The position numbers and the translations under genes were made by a program. The notes beneath the pieces were generated by a model. That model had not been told where the DNA came from and made no database searches. It saw only the letters and a program-made list of their open reading frames with translations. Below are positions 51,342-61,087 of a stretch of DNA of 64,000 bases, one piece after another. Positions within the stretch are counted from its first letter, which is position 1. Each line of letters begins with the position of its first letter. The DNA comes from Pyrenophora tritici-repentis (lineage: Eukaryota > Ascomycota > Dothideomycetes > Pleosporales > Pleosporaceae): assembly GCF_003171515.1 (NCBI RefSeq), contig NC_089397.1, positions 2,232,001 through 2,296,000 on the forward strand, read 5' to 3'.

Positions 51342-51812
51342 ATTTCCACGCAGCTAAAAGCCTCTGGGGAAGGGGGTGAAAAGTGTTCTCTTTCGTCGCT
51401 AAGTAGTTATTTGACTATTAGGAGTAAGTCTGGCATACACTTATCTGCATAACTATCCGGCTTCCGGTTTTGCGATAGATTAGAATGTATTTCTGACAGG
51501 GATCCTTGCTGACTCGGGCTAAGGGCTTGCCGGAAAGAGAACAAAACAAGCGAGCAGACCACCCGGAACGCGTACATACAAAAGCTTACTGAAAGTTCGC
51601 ATCGCCTTGCCTGGTTACTGTACACATGCAAGAAGAGTGCTGATATATAGTAAGCCCTTGCTGGTCTGAGGAACAAGATGACCAACATGATGCTGATTGC
51701 TCTTCTGGGCAAAGTTTTCGCTTACGATACCGGAGACCCTTGTTGCATGAGTATCTTCCGCCTTGCAAAACGCGGAAGCCAAATACGCAAATCAGTGTAA
51801 AATTGACCAACG
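51342..51812. other. upstream region of the zinc-finger gene
   Basis: Non-coding, about 470 bp; no repeated element recognised before the MITE at 51814. Confidence 0.4.
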
Positions 51813-51813
51813 T

Positions 51814-51948
51814 GCATCACTCCGTGACGGGGCTCCTTGTGTGCCGGAACCGGCTAATCAGAACGCTTCAGTCACAGACTTCCACTCAGAATCTACGATC
51901 TCATTGGCCGGTCCCGGCACACAAGAAGTCCCGTCACGGAGTGATGTA
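51814..51948. repeat. palindromic MITE, different family
   Basis: Ends GCATCACTCCGTGACGGGGC and, inverted, ACATCACTCCGTGACGGGAC, with arms of about 45 bp including TTGTGTGCCGG. Shares the TGTGCCGG core with the Tc1-MITEs but the ends differ. Single copy in the window. Confidence 0.82.
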
Positions 51949-52330
51949 AATATATCGGTTAGCCATAATATGATACTCTAATACTCGGAACCAAGCTGCT
52001 TGCCTTTACCATCATAACCTCGGGTTCCGAGACATAGCGTTGCGGGCGATAATCAAGCCCATGTTTTTGTACACGTCATTTTGGTAAATTGGTTTTGCCT
52101 TCACACGCGGCTCCACGTCATCGTAGCCAGCGCCGATTCATGTATGTTTTTGACCTAATTAATATAAGTAGTGACACTAACTCCGATAATGGAAGTTCAC
52201 GCAAAAACAACAGATCTAATGCAAACTTGATTTCTGGGAAAATATTCAATCTTACTCTGTACACCCCACGCTTTATATGCTTACAAGCACATGTCAATAA
52301 GCCCAGATACAACAAGCCCAAATACGCAGC

Positions 52331-52753
52331 ATGACAGTGGATTTCAGAGCACGTGCCCTCGAGTGGATAGACACTATTGTCAACAAGCGCAACACTGAGG
52401 CAGGAGCTGCTTTTATGCACGACTCCATCCAATTAGTCCACAACGATACATGTCTAACGAAGCAATCATTCGTGGAGCTATGGCCTCAAATCTTGATCAA
52501 AAGTCCAAATTTTCGCCTCAAAGTAAAGGATACCCTGGCTGAAGGGAATTGCGTGTGGATATACTCGGAGGCCAGCGGGCGACTTGGTGGTGGCCTAGTC
52601 GATGATGTTCATATGTTGCTCTTCGACAATGGTGGTATGATCATACGGAGTCATGGAATACAACGACTAAAAGAATCAGAGGGACCAGGGGGTCTGTTCT
52701 GCAGTAACAACGATATTTCGCTCAAAGACAACTTCGTAATATGGTTGATATAG
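52331..52753 (+). CDS. NTF2/SnoaL-like small protein
   Basis: 140 residues, one exon, ATG 52331 (MTVDFRARALEWIDTIVNKR). Pattern is that of the SnoaL/NTF2-like fold: an N-terminal helix, AAFMHDSIQLVHNDTCLTKQ, FVELWPQILIKSPNFRLKV, and strands WIYSEASGRLGGG and VHMLLFDNGGMIIRSHGIQR. Such proteins can act as cyclases, isomerases or hydratases, and occur in polyketide clusters. Catalytic residues cannot be assigned by eye. Together with the cupin gene it makes a pair of small accessory-enzyme candidates. Confidence 0.75.
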   Translation: MTVDFRARALEWIDTIVNKRNTEAGAAFMHDSIQLVHNDTCLTKQSFVELWPQILIKSPNFRLKVKDTLAEGNCVWIYSEASGRLGGGLVDDVHMLLFDNGGMIIRSHGIQRLKESEGPGGLFCSNNDISLKDNFVIWLI

Positions 52754-53831
52754 TCTCAAATTAGAGCCTCGATCTCGCAGCTGTAGGATCGATTGAGTAG
52801 TTACTAGCCTTCATACTAATGAAGAGAAGACTAGGATTGGATAGAATGAATGTCTTCTTGCGTAGTTGAAATGACAAAGCTTGAATCGGTAAAGCAAAAA
52901 AAAAACTTCCACATAGTGATCCTCTAGCTCTTCTTCCAAGTCAGTCGATTAGCGTTTGAGGAGAGCTGGATCTAGAGAATTTAGACTGCTCGATGTTGTG
53001 GACTCCCGATATTATCCGCCCGATTTGAATAGCCCGCCAATACAATAAGGCCCTGCATGCTCTTCCTAATATTTCTTAACAAGAGACACACGATTTCGGG
53101 GTGATATACCTGCATTATGGTCTCGGTAGAGACAAGACTATCAGGATCCAATATCAATGCGCCTAACTAGATAAGGAGGAAGTTGATTTCCATACACGTG
53201 CAAAATGCATAAGCGCTTGTTTCATCCAAGTAAGGGTTAGCTATCTCGCCTAACAGAGGGATGTTGTCTGCCTAGTGCGAATTTCTTCCTGCTGCCTGAG
53301 GCCATAAAGCACACAAGGCAAACAGACTACACGCTAGGCTGCGCGCAGGAGAGCTGTCAGATTGAGGCGAGGTTTTGCTCCATGATCGAGCCGATGGTGG
53401 TTGGGGAAGGACATGAGACCCCCAAACCAGGGCTAGCGCCGGGACTTAGCACTGCCAAGCCCGAGGCGAGGCCACCTCCCACAGACAGAGCCGTAGACAG
53501 AGACAGACAATACACACTTGATCCCATCCATAAAAATCTGACAAGAGCGATAGGTCAGGCCGTGATTATTGAACGGCAAAGCAAGCGGCGAGATATGAAT
53601 TGCCTAGTATAACTGGTTACAGTGATGCTTGGCGTTGATGTGATGGAATCTTCGGAAGGATATATTCGGAATCGTAGGTAACCGGATGTTCCGCCTCAGA
53701 TCTGCCTCGATCCGACCCTGCTTTAGGGTATTCATCGCTATAAAATAACACAGATACTCTTTTGGCTTTTGCGACTAGCTTTGTTTCATTCAAATTGTTA
53801 TCGATCCTTTTAAGCTCCAAACTCGTTCAAC
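52754..53831. other. intergenic, no convincing gene
   Basis: About 1.1 kb. A 76-residue frame at 53382 has no family features and is probably chance. Bases 53690-53830 may be promoter of the next small gene. Confidence 0.45.
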
Positions 53832-54243
53832 ATGAGCAACGATGGCTTACTCCAATGGGCGGAGGCTTTGTCTGCGGCCACTTCTACCCTACTTGAATCG
53901 CTAAGAGAAAATAGCCAACAATTATATGAACCGGCTTGTTCGCAGGCATCTAAGGAGCAAAGTCACGATGAAAGTACTAAGGAAGAGCATGCTCTTCCTT
54001 CGAATTGTGCACGGTACATCTTAAAATTGAAGAGTGTTTATCAGGTTCTTATGGCTTTACAGGTTAGAAGAACCACAAATCAATTATAAAATGCCTTATA
54101 CACCACTACAGAACAACAAGCACACAAATCTACTGGAATATCCAGATGCCTCTTCCGCAACAAACGAAGACCTAAGTCGCCTTGCGGAGGATCAATCTCC
54201 GGGGAGTTTCAAGACATTTATGAACTTCGAAAACAACATATAA
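53832..54243 (+). CDS. hypothetical small protein, possibly truncated
   Basis: ATG 53832 (MSNDGLLQWAEALSAATSTL). A 49-nt intron from GTTAGA to ACTACAG (about 54064-54112) would join VLMALQ to NNKHTNLLEYPDASS in frame, giving about 120 residues to a stop at 54243. The N-terminal helix (LLQWAEALSAATSTLLESL) vaguely recalls the start of fungal O-methyltransferases, but no methyltransferase motif follows. I do not recognise it; it may be the stub of a decayed cluster gene. Confidence 0.35.
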
Positions 54244-54604
54244 GGCATGGGAGCAGTTATTTTGATCATATTCGCAGAGGCTACCGAGGCGGGTGGCGAG
54301 GCGGGTACCGCGCCAACAATTACAAAACCTATCGCCGAGGCTCTCCGTACGGCCCGAGGCCTTCGTTTGAACGACTATCAAGGTAGTTAATTAAGATATA
54401 CAAGCTGCCAGGGCTAAAGGGATACTGTATTGCTAAGTAGAGCCGCGAAACAGCCACTAATCAAAAATCTTATTAGAGAAATATAAACAGTAGAAAATAA
54501 CATAAGAACTACAGCGTCTCTATCGTTTATGTCGCTGCGCTGGTTCAATTGTAACATTAGTCACACAGGGACGGACACTAAGAGGGCTTTTAAGGCGTCT
54601 GGGC

Positions 54605-54749
54605 TAAAGTCTGTCTCTATGTGACGAAAAACCTGTGTACCGAAAATGACCAATCGGATTACGAGGGTCCAAGAGAAGTGTGTCATCTTTGCGATCCGGT
54701 TGGTCGTTCTCGGAACACAGGGTTTTTCGTCACATAGGGACACACTTTA
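54605..54749. repeat. Tc1-MITE copy 4
   Basis: TA-bounded, ends AAAGTCTGTCTCTATGTGAC and complement, hairpin arms with GACCAATCGGAT. The loop is in the same orientation as copy 1. Confidence 0.88.
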
Positions 54750-54769
54750 GTAGCCGTGATGGTGGTGAG

Positions 54770-54853
54770 CAGCCATTCGATCGCTCAGCAGCTCCATCAA
54801 CATCACGATCACGGCGCGGCCGCGATATTAAGTTGCCAGCCAAGTATCGATAA
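54770..54853 (+). pseudogene. pogo transposase C-terminus, orphan
   Basis: Bases about 54810-54853 encode SRRGRDIKLPAKYR and a stop, the pogo/Fot1 tail. Nothing upstream of it is recognisable as transposase; the MITE ends 20 bp before. A leftover of a further pogo copy. Confidence 0.7.
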
Positions 54854-55005
54854 TCAGATAATTGTAATACTATTTCTGTATCTTAAAACTAAGAAATCTT
54901 CTAATAACAGCTATCTGGTGCGGCTCTACGACCTGATTCTGGTGATGATGGTTGGTGAGGCGGAGCGATCGTTGCGCCGTCCAGCACGGTACTCTATTGT
55001 GGTTT

Positions 55006-55093
55006 TCGAAATACCTTGAGCCGCCTGGATCTGGTTAGCTTGGTGCCCAAGAACATCAACTCCCATAGTAATTTGTTAGTAAATTAATGCAGC
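55006..55093 (+). repeat. left terminal inverted repeat of the two-gene element
   Basis: 88 bp; mismatches with the right copy at positions 18, 32, 41, 59, 80 and 81. Confidence 0.88.
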
Positions 55094-55206
55094 AGCCGTT
55101 TCCCACCTCCAGAAGCCCATGAAGCTAGTCCTGTACTCTAAATCGTTCGTGTATAGCGTTTTGTTTGTGTGGAGCTTGTTGCGAGCTCAATCTAGCTGCT
55201 GTTGGG

Positions 55207-56901
55207 ATGCCGCCCAAGCGCCAGCGTAAGCCGAAGCAGCCATTCGATCAAGGCGTTAACCCGTCCTCCCAGAAGCGTAGAGCGCCAGCAACTAGACAAA
55301 ATCCTACCCATTTAACGCCTAAACGTGTCCGCCGTGAGGCGCTGCCGTCGCCTCCAGCGACTGCCCCGCCGCGCCGTCAAAGCCCGTTGTCCGAGCCTGA
55401 GCTGCAAGCCACCCAAACAGCTGCCTCCGCGCAAGCTGAAGATATCGTTGGCGAGGATGAGGATACTTTCGAGGATGGAGATGGCGATCCGCTGCCTGAG
55501 GATGAGGATGAGATCGCTGCTAAGGGCGCTGCCGGTAGTGTTGAGGATGAGGGAGAGCCAGCGTACCGACGTCAAGAAGGCACTCCATGGCTGCCTCGCT
55601 CATCGCAAGCGCTAGAGGATGAGGTTAATCCTGTACTGCGCGTTAGGTGGAGGGCTTGCCTTGGTGGTGATATGGAGAAACACTTTATTCCTGAAGCTGC
55701 CGATAGCGAGCACGGCGTACGGCTGTACTCGCTGCATTTCGACGACCTATGGCAGTGGGTAGATGACGTTGTTGCAGAATTACGGCCAAAAAGAGCGAAG
55801 ATCTCATCTGTTTGCACTGTTGTTTACCCAGCTAAGCAGGCCAAACGCGAGCGCGCGATAAAGCGATTGCGGCGAGGTGTTGATGCAACGTGGAATAGCT
55901 TTCAGCGCCTTGTTGTAGAGGTTGATAACTATGTCAGCGAGCCAGTAAACGTCGATTTCGAGCTCATCTTGGCTGAAATTCCAGGGGAGCAGCAGCCGTT
56001 GCCAACGGTTGTCGACGGTCCTCGTCGACGCACCGCAACGGTGATTCAAGAGGAGGGGCTTGCTGGTGTAACAGCAGCTGAACAAGCAGGTAGCGGGCAT
56101 GCTATTGCTATCCGGGATAGATGGCGCTGTACAGATACCCATTGCGAGAACTATCCTTATTGCTGCTGGATGGCGCCAACAGCGAGGCAGCCAGCGCGCT
56201 TCGAAGATCACCTCTTTGTCAACGGCAACATTATCTCCATGTGGGCAAGAGCAATTACAGCGAGAAGGGCAACGTACGATGAGCCATCTGATGATGTACG
56301 GCTTGCAATTTTGAGAGCAAAGGACCTGCGGGTGCATGAGAAAACGCGCAAGTTGCGGGCGGCTGGAGATGGCGACGATGATATCAAAAGCTTAACAAAA
56401 CTGCTCATCGTTGGACAGCTTGAGCGGATGAACAGGCAACCTCAACAGGAGTCTAACTTGCAGGCAGCTGCACCAACGATAACAAGAGCTGAGGTATCTA
56501 GTGCATCTCAGTGGGCGCCTATCCGATATGATCATGAGCAGGAGATTAACGAGCATACTAGTAATTTCTTTAACTACCTTAAGTTAAAATTTCCTACAGT
56601 TGGAGAGGACATTAACGAGCTTTATAAGACTCTTGTTATTGACGGAGCTATGGATATCAACCTCTTGATGCAGCCATCTGGTGATATCTTGAAGTTGTGG
56701 ACGCAGCATTTCAAGCAGCCTCCTGGCTGGTTTTTCACGCTACAAAACACTGCAAAAGAATGGCAAGCTGGGTACCAGGGTCTCACAGATCGTAACTGGA
56801 GACGAGTCGAACGTTGTAAGAAAAGAGAAGAGATTGCGCGCAAGAAATTGGTGGTTGAACCGTCTAGCAGTGTTGTGGAGGATGATGGCGAGAATGCTTG
56901 A
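55207..56901 (+). CDS. transposon-borne protein of unknown function, Cys-rich and charged
   Basis: Start taken at ATG 55207 (MPPKRQRKPKQPFDQG, 564 residues), since the upstream ATG at 55165 adds 14 residues lacking this basic character. Residues 1-65 are basic and Pro-rich (nuclear-signal-like KRQRKPK); 70-125 are very acidic and disordered. Then comes a globular part (YSLHFDDLWQWVDDVVAEL) and a short Cys cluster RCTDTHCENYPYCCW (C308, C313, C319, C320), possibly zinc-binding, followed by WARAITARRATYDEPSDD. The last about 130 residues look helical (FFNYLKLKFPTVGEDINELY, then WFFTLQNTAKEWQAGYQ). No catalytic motif that I recognise. It lies inside the terminal repeats, tail to tail with the transposase (305 bp apart), so it moves with the element. 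It may help DNA binding or regulation. Confidence 0.85.
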   Translation: MPPKRQRKPKQPFDQGVNPSSQKRRAPATRQNPTHLTPKRVRREALPSPPATAPPRRQSPLSEPELQATQTAASAQAEDIVGEDEDTFEDGDGDPLPEDEDEIAAKGAAGSVEDEGEPAYRRQEGTPWLPRSSQALEDEVNPVLRVRWRACLGGDMEKHFIPEAADSEHGVRLYSLHFDDLWQWVDDVVAELRPKRAKISSVCTVVYPAKQAKRERAIKRLRRGVDATWNSFQRLVVEVDNYVSEPVNVDFELILAEIPGEQQPLPTVVDGPRRRTATVIQEEGLAGVTAAEQAGSGHAIAIRDRWRCTDTHCENYPYCCWMAPTARQPARFEDHLFVNGNIISMWARAITARRATYDEPSDDVRLAILRAKDLRVHEKTRKLRAAGDGDDDIKSLTKLLIVGQLERMNRQPQQESNLQAAAPTITRAEVSSASQWAPIRYDHEQEINEHTSNFFNYLKLKFPTVGEDINELYKTLVIDGAMDINLLMQPSGDILKLWTQHFKQPPGWFFTLQNTAKEWQAGYQGLTDRNWRRVERCKKREEIARKKLVVEPSSSVVEDDGENA

Positions 56902-57205
56902 AGCTTAGTGGCCTGAGCGTTTTTGGTGACAGCGGCCCGTGCCCGCTATAGTGTTGAGGTTTTTCAGGCGTTTCAAATGCGCTGCAACAATAGTCTATTT
57001 GGATAGCCCTATGTACAACACTACAACGTTATGCGATTATAACAGGTTAACTTCCTAAGATAGTTCTATATGTATAGAAATAGCTCTTATTTTTTTAGAA
57101 TTATTAAATCGCTTTTGTGGGTTGCGCATTAAGGTGTAATCGTTCGCATTTGTATGGTATCATCTACCTATAGAAACGTACTGTGGCATCCATTTAAAAG
57201 CACAA

Positions 57206-58180
57206 TTAATAGGGATAGCCACACCTATGGAACCAGCTTCTGCAGTTAATATTACAGCACACCAGCTGCGCTGCATACTCAAGAAAGACCCCAAAGTCAA
57301 TGAAGTTCTCCGCTTGCGCTGAATTCCTTTTCATCCACCCCTTGAGCTGCTTAAAGCTCTTCTCGATGGGGTTGAAATCTGGTGAGTATGGCGGCAGATA
57401 CTCAAGGAGTACTCCAGCACTTTGGCAAAGCACCCGTACACGCTCTGATCGATGGATGGAGGCGTTATCAAGCACGATTACTGAGGCTGGCCCTGGGTGA
57501 GGATTGCAGAACGGCAGCACTTGAAACTCTAAGAAGTCTTCTAGGATCTCAGATGTAATCGCGCCTTGAAAGATCTTATAGCTTATGTAGCCATCTATCG
57601 TCATGGCTGGCAGCAGCGACCACCGTTCTGATCGCCTGAAGCTGTGTGATAGCTCCACCGGCTCCCCGATTGGAGACCAGCCATACTTGCGGTCGCCCGT
57701 ACGCTCATTGCAGGCGCTCTCGTCCAACGCAACGATCTGCTCCGCCTTATAGTGTTGCGCCATCCTGGCAAGATAGAGGCGGCGGAGTGGCTCACTCTGC
57801 TCCTTTGCCCGCTTTGTTGCAAGCTTGCGAGACCATCTCATCTTCTCTAGCTCTCGGTAAACGCTCGCAAGGCTTATCCTAACGTCGTACTCGTCGTACA
57901 AGAAGTCCCTCATCTCATCCATGTATGCGCCCGGTGAGCCATTGAGGTATGCCTGAAGGCCTTCGCGCTGAGCTTGCCGGAGTATAGATGGCCGCCCAAG
58001 TCGAACGCAGCGCGGCGGATAAGGCACGCCCCAAAACTCTAAGCTCAACCTCAGCTTTGCTACTGTGTTACGGCTCGCACCTGTAGCTCTAGAGATGGCT
58101 CGATCACTTTCGCAGGCAGCAATTCGGTCGAGGATAGCCTGGAGAACAGCGGGCTGCAAGCGGTGGCCGGTGCCTGGCAT
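57206..58180 (-). CDS. IS630/Tc1-type DDE transposase
   Basis: Open frame from 58216; the more likely start is the internal ATG 58180 (MPGTGHRLQPAVLQAILDRI), 324 residues. N-terminal HTH ACESDRAISRATGASRNTV and a second winged-helix part (ISLASVYRELEKMRWSRK). Catalytic triad: Asp in IVALDESACNERTG, Asp in VIVLDNASIHRS, Glu in PPYSPDFNPIEKSFKQLKGW. The spacing of the second and third acids is about 34 residues, as in IS630/Tc1. The protein is shorter than the other Tc1 transposases here and lacks their charged insert, so it belongs to a separate lineage. Ends HRCGYPY at 57206. Confidence 0.92.
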   Translation of the reverse strand: MPGTGHRLQPAVLQAILDRIAACESDRAISRATGASRNTVAKLRLSLEFWGVPYPPRCVRLGRPSILRQAQREGLQAYLNGSPGAYMDEMRDFLYDEYDVRISLASVYRELEKMRWSRKLATKRAKEQSEPLRRLYLARMAQHYKAEQIVALDESACNERTGDRKYGWSPIGEPVELSHSFRRSERWSLLPAMTIDGYISYKIFQGAITSEILEDFLEFQVLPFCNPHPGPASVIVLDNASIHRSERVRVLCQSAGVLLEYLPPYSPDFNPIEKSFKQLKGWMKRNSAQAENFIDFGVFLEYAAQLVCCNINCRSWFHRCGYPY

Positions 58181-58287
58181 CGCGATGAGATGGGCTCGAG
58201 AAAATTGCAACACCAAAAACGCGAGTCAGTAGAGGCGATCGCAGCAAACAATGAACTTCAAATACGTTGTGGGTGTTAGAAAGCGTG

Positions 58288-58375
58288 GCTGCATCGATTT
58301 ACTAACAAATTACTATAGGAGTTGATGTTCTTGGCCACCAAGCCAACCAGATCCAGGTGGCTCAAGGTATTTCGA
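58288..58375 (-). repeat. right terminal inverted repeat of the two-gene element
   Basis: Complement of 55006-55093 with six differences; lies about 100 bp upstream of the transposase start and presumably includes its promoter. Confidence 0.88.
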
Positions 58376-58724
58376 GAAACACCCATACTTGTGACACTGC
58401 ACGGCCGCTTGAACTCGTAGTTTTCTATCTTTTTCCATAGTGCATGTATATATGTTTTACTTACGTACCGATCTCCTTTAATGCAAGCTTGCCCGTGGTC
58501 GGCCTAGCTATCACGAGCATTGTTGTCTTATTAGCTTACAATCCTTTATTACTGCTGACAGCCAGCATACAATGCCCGTGCGTAGGTCGAGCCAGTTCGC
58601 GGGTCGAGCCACCCCAAAAAGATCAGACGATCGAAAAGATGAGGTTATTGAGCCACACGCACGATAGCTATTATCGTGAGACTTTCTGAGGTATCGCTAT
58701 ACAGAAGCTTCTAGATCGTTTGCA

Positions 58725-59024
58725 CTACTTGTATCTCGTTGGTGTCTTAACTTGGCGCTGACTTGCGCTGTATTTGGGTGGGGGAGACGCCGCAGGCGGA
58801 CCAGCGTCAACCCGACTTGATGCAGCAGCAACACGACGACGCTTTGTCAGATTTTTGGCTGCTTTATGTGAGACTTTTCGCTTACACTTGTTTGCTGTAT
58901 CGTAAGTTTTTTTTGCGGTTGCAGCGTCGCGTTGCAGCTTTTTGAGCGCCCGTTGAGCAGCTAGTTCCTCAGCGCGCTGTTTCCGCTCGCGCTCACGCTC
59001 AGTTTTGGCTTGTTGTCGAGCCAC
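58725..59024 (-). pseudogene. pogo transposase C-terminal basic tail
   Basis: Reads RQQAKTERERERKQRAEELA, a Lys/Arg-rich coiled tail, ending VKTPTRYK, the family terminus. It corresponds to the last part of the transposase only; any start codon in it is internal. Confidence 0.78.
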
Positions 59025-59066
59025 CTTTGCAGCTTCTTGAACCTGCTTCTGTGGGTTGAGTACTTG

Positions 59067-59228
59067 TTAGTGTTGTGACTGGGCGCGTAGGGATCTCTGT
59101 ACACCTCTGTGCCTTTGCGACAGCGTCGTTCGGTTTACACTAAACATCTTCGCGACTTCGCGGTACGAGAAATTATCTCCAACTTCACGCGATTCTAAGC
59201 ATTTAACTGCTTTTTTGAATTGGATCCA
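59067..59228 (-). pseudogene. pogo transposase N-terminal HTH fragment
   Basis: From about 59228 (ATCCAATTC context) it reads WIQFKKAVKCLESREVGDNF and YREVAKMFSVNRTTLSQRHRG, the pogo HTH, and stops after LRAQSQH at 59067. The expected first Met is one base-change away (Trp-Ile-Gln against Met-Asp-Pro-Ile in relatives). A longer upstream frame (to 59378) runs through the terminal repeat and is not meaningful. Confidence 0.75.
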
Positions 59229-59303
59229 TGGTGGTGGAGTTATATTGATTTGAAGTTGGGATGGAACATTGTGGGGTGGCTCGACCTGCGCATGGGCATT
59301 GTA

Positions 59304-59912
59304 ACGTGTCTTGACCTCACAGTTATGAGGCAAACTCCGCTTAAAGATAAAACCATAGCCATGCTGCATGCCGTGCATTTTGAGCGCATCATACGCTTCT
59401 TCAAAGGAGCTGTAGACTCAGTTTAGTGGAGCCGCAATGTCTTGCATGGTAAAGTACACAAGACAAGCATGCGAACTCAACACCAGCGATTCTGTGGCTG
59501 TGTCTATCTGCTACATAGAGACGCTGGTTTCGCGTCCATAAGTTACTTACTAAGCCAAATCGAGCGATTAATTAGCGTTTGGAACACATCTCAATTTGTG
59601 GGCATATCACAAAAACATGGGATAAATCTCAGTAGCCTGTATAGCCTTAGCTTCAGCGCTTATGTGCGCAGTCCGCTCGTGATTCAACTTTGTATCTTTT
59701 AACCCGTCCCACCAACCTCAGTAACAATGAATTCTACTTTTGTTGTAGCAAGGGCTATGAAATGTGGCGAGTGAAATGTCGCTCGTGTTCTATCAGGCCC
59801 GGAAAACGTCTTAGCCGGGTGAACATAGGAACATATGAATCCTCTCGCTTAACCCCGCGGCTATGTGCGAATGCTCCGGGAGGACAGAATGTGTTCTTTT
59901 CTCGTACACAAA
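59304..59912. other. intergenic, no gene seen
   Basis: About 600 bp between a pogo element and a MITE. No shared repeat or conserved frame. Confidence 0.45.
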
Positions 59913-60085
59913 TACGCTCTCATGCAGTTACGGCTTCCGGTTTCTGTAAGCAGGCGGCCTTTCATCCCACGCTAAACCTCTGTTGCTTAGTGATATCTAG
60001 CTAGTTTAACCTCTTTTAGACAAGCATACTTTACCAGGTGGATCCGTGTGCGCAAAGCGGAAGCTGCAAGTGCATGAGAATGTAT
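59913..60085. repeat. MITE-S copy 3
   Basis: TA-bounded, ends CGCTCTCATGCAGTTACGGC and GAAGCTGCAAGTGCATGAGA; shorter (173 bp) than the copy at 10659-10940 but with the same order of motifs. Confidence 0.78.
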
Positions 60086-61087
60086 CGATTAACCCTGGCT
60101 TACCGAGACGAAAACTATCTTGATGAGCGGGTTTGCCACTGCAAGCCAAGCTGAGTTATCACTCAGCGGTGAATAGCAGGCAAGTGAAGCCGTTGAAGAA
60201 GCGTCAATCCCAACTGAACCTTCACCAATAATCTGTGTTGCCTCAAAAGTCACTGTTTACCGTAATGTACGAGACTACGGCATACCCAAAACAACCTTTC
60301 GACGTAATTACACGTCCAACTCAACGAAGCCACTTCCAACAGAGGAGCAGACAATTTTTCATCATGTAATTACTGAACCTAGAAGCGGGAGCATTTCCGC
60401 CCCGGCCCGTTGCTCTCAAAAATATGGCCGAACTCATCCGGCCGGACTCCTATCCGGCCGGACTCCTAGAGGGTCCTCGAAGCAGAATTGATTTTTGCAC
60501 CCTTAGGTATGCAGGTCATGTCCCTGTAGGGTGAGTAATTAAAACACATTGATTTATAGAATGCTCACCTTCTCATACTTACTGATTATCCAAAGTTAAC
60601 CTTATACTTCCAAGTATTATTCCAAGCGGACTGGTATCGATTCATCTCTGCGCACGTCTTCTTTATTTTTGTGAGTTGTTCACTTCGTTGCTTTTCATTA
60701 TCCTTCAGCCGAAAAGCCTAGTATCAATTTTTCTATTATTCAGCAGCCTTTTCTGGCCGCCGTAATCGCATTTATTCAATTTTGTTTTATCTAGTGGACT
60801 TTTTCATGATCATTGCTCTAATAGTTTAATTACAGGAAACCTTGCTTTGCATCACCAAGAGGAGCTCACCATCCCTAAGAAATAATGGAGGTTTTCGGCA
60901 TTTTAGGTCACAACATGAACGTTATCACACCTGGCGAAATGTAGGAAAGCTTGTGTTTTACTTATGGAGGACATGCTGTTTAGAAGTCTTGGAATATCAT
61001 ACACTGACTATTTGAGGAAGGTCCGAGGACACAATAGACTACTTAGATGGCGCTTTTCCCGATCTACAGCAGCACACGGCCAACAAC
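60086..61087. promoter_or_regulatory. upstream region of the bZIP gene
   Basis: About 1 kb, AT-rich. A tandem CCGGCCGGACTCCTA pair lies at about 60436-60470. An ATG at 60884 opens a short frame (MEVFGILGHNMNVITPGEM) that might be a 5' exon, and the bZIP frame is open back to about 61009; I could not find a splice that joins them. Confidence 0.4.

Larger units (their letters stand above)
55006..58375. mobile_element. two-gene IS630/Tc1-superfamily element, 88-bp terminal repeats
   Basis: Inverted repeats 55006-55093 and 58288-58375 share 82 of 88 positions (TCGAAATACCTTGAG outermost; GAACATCAACTCC inner). Two convergent genes fill it: an unknown 564-residue protein on the plus strand and a DDE transposase on the minus strand. 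TA lies at 55011-55012 and 58369-58370; since TCGAAA is mirrored outside both, either the repeat starts there or the target was palindromic. Both genes are open, so the copy may be functional. Confidence 0.88.
58568..59303 (-). mobile_element. non-autonomous pogo element (internal deletion)
   Basis: TA-bounded, with ends CAATGCCCGTGCGTAGGTCG ... GGTCGAGCCACCCC left and the inverted CAATGCCCATGCGCAGGTCG right; the left end has a doubled GGTCGAGCCA unit. Between them are the first about 50 and last about 95 residues of a pogo transposase with the whole catalytic domain missing. 736 bp. Confidence 0.82.

Noticed and set aside
55165..55206. Upstream start for the 564-residue transposon protein
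   Set aside because: The 14 extra residues (MCGACCELNLAAVG) differ in character from the basic start at 55207; not excluded, but less likely.
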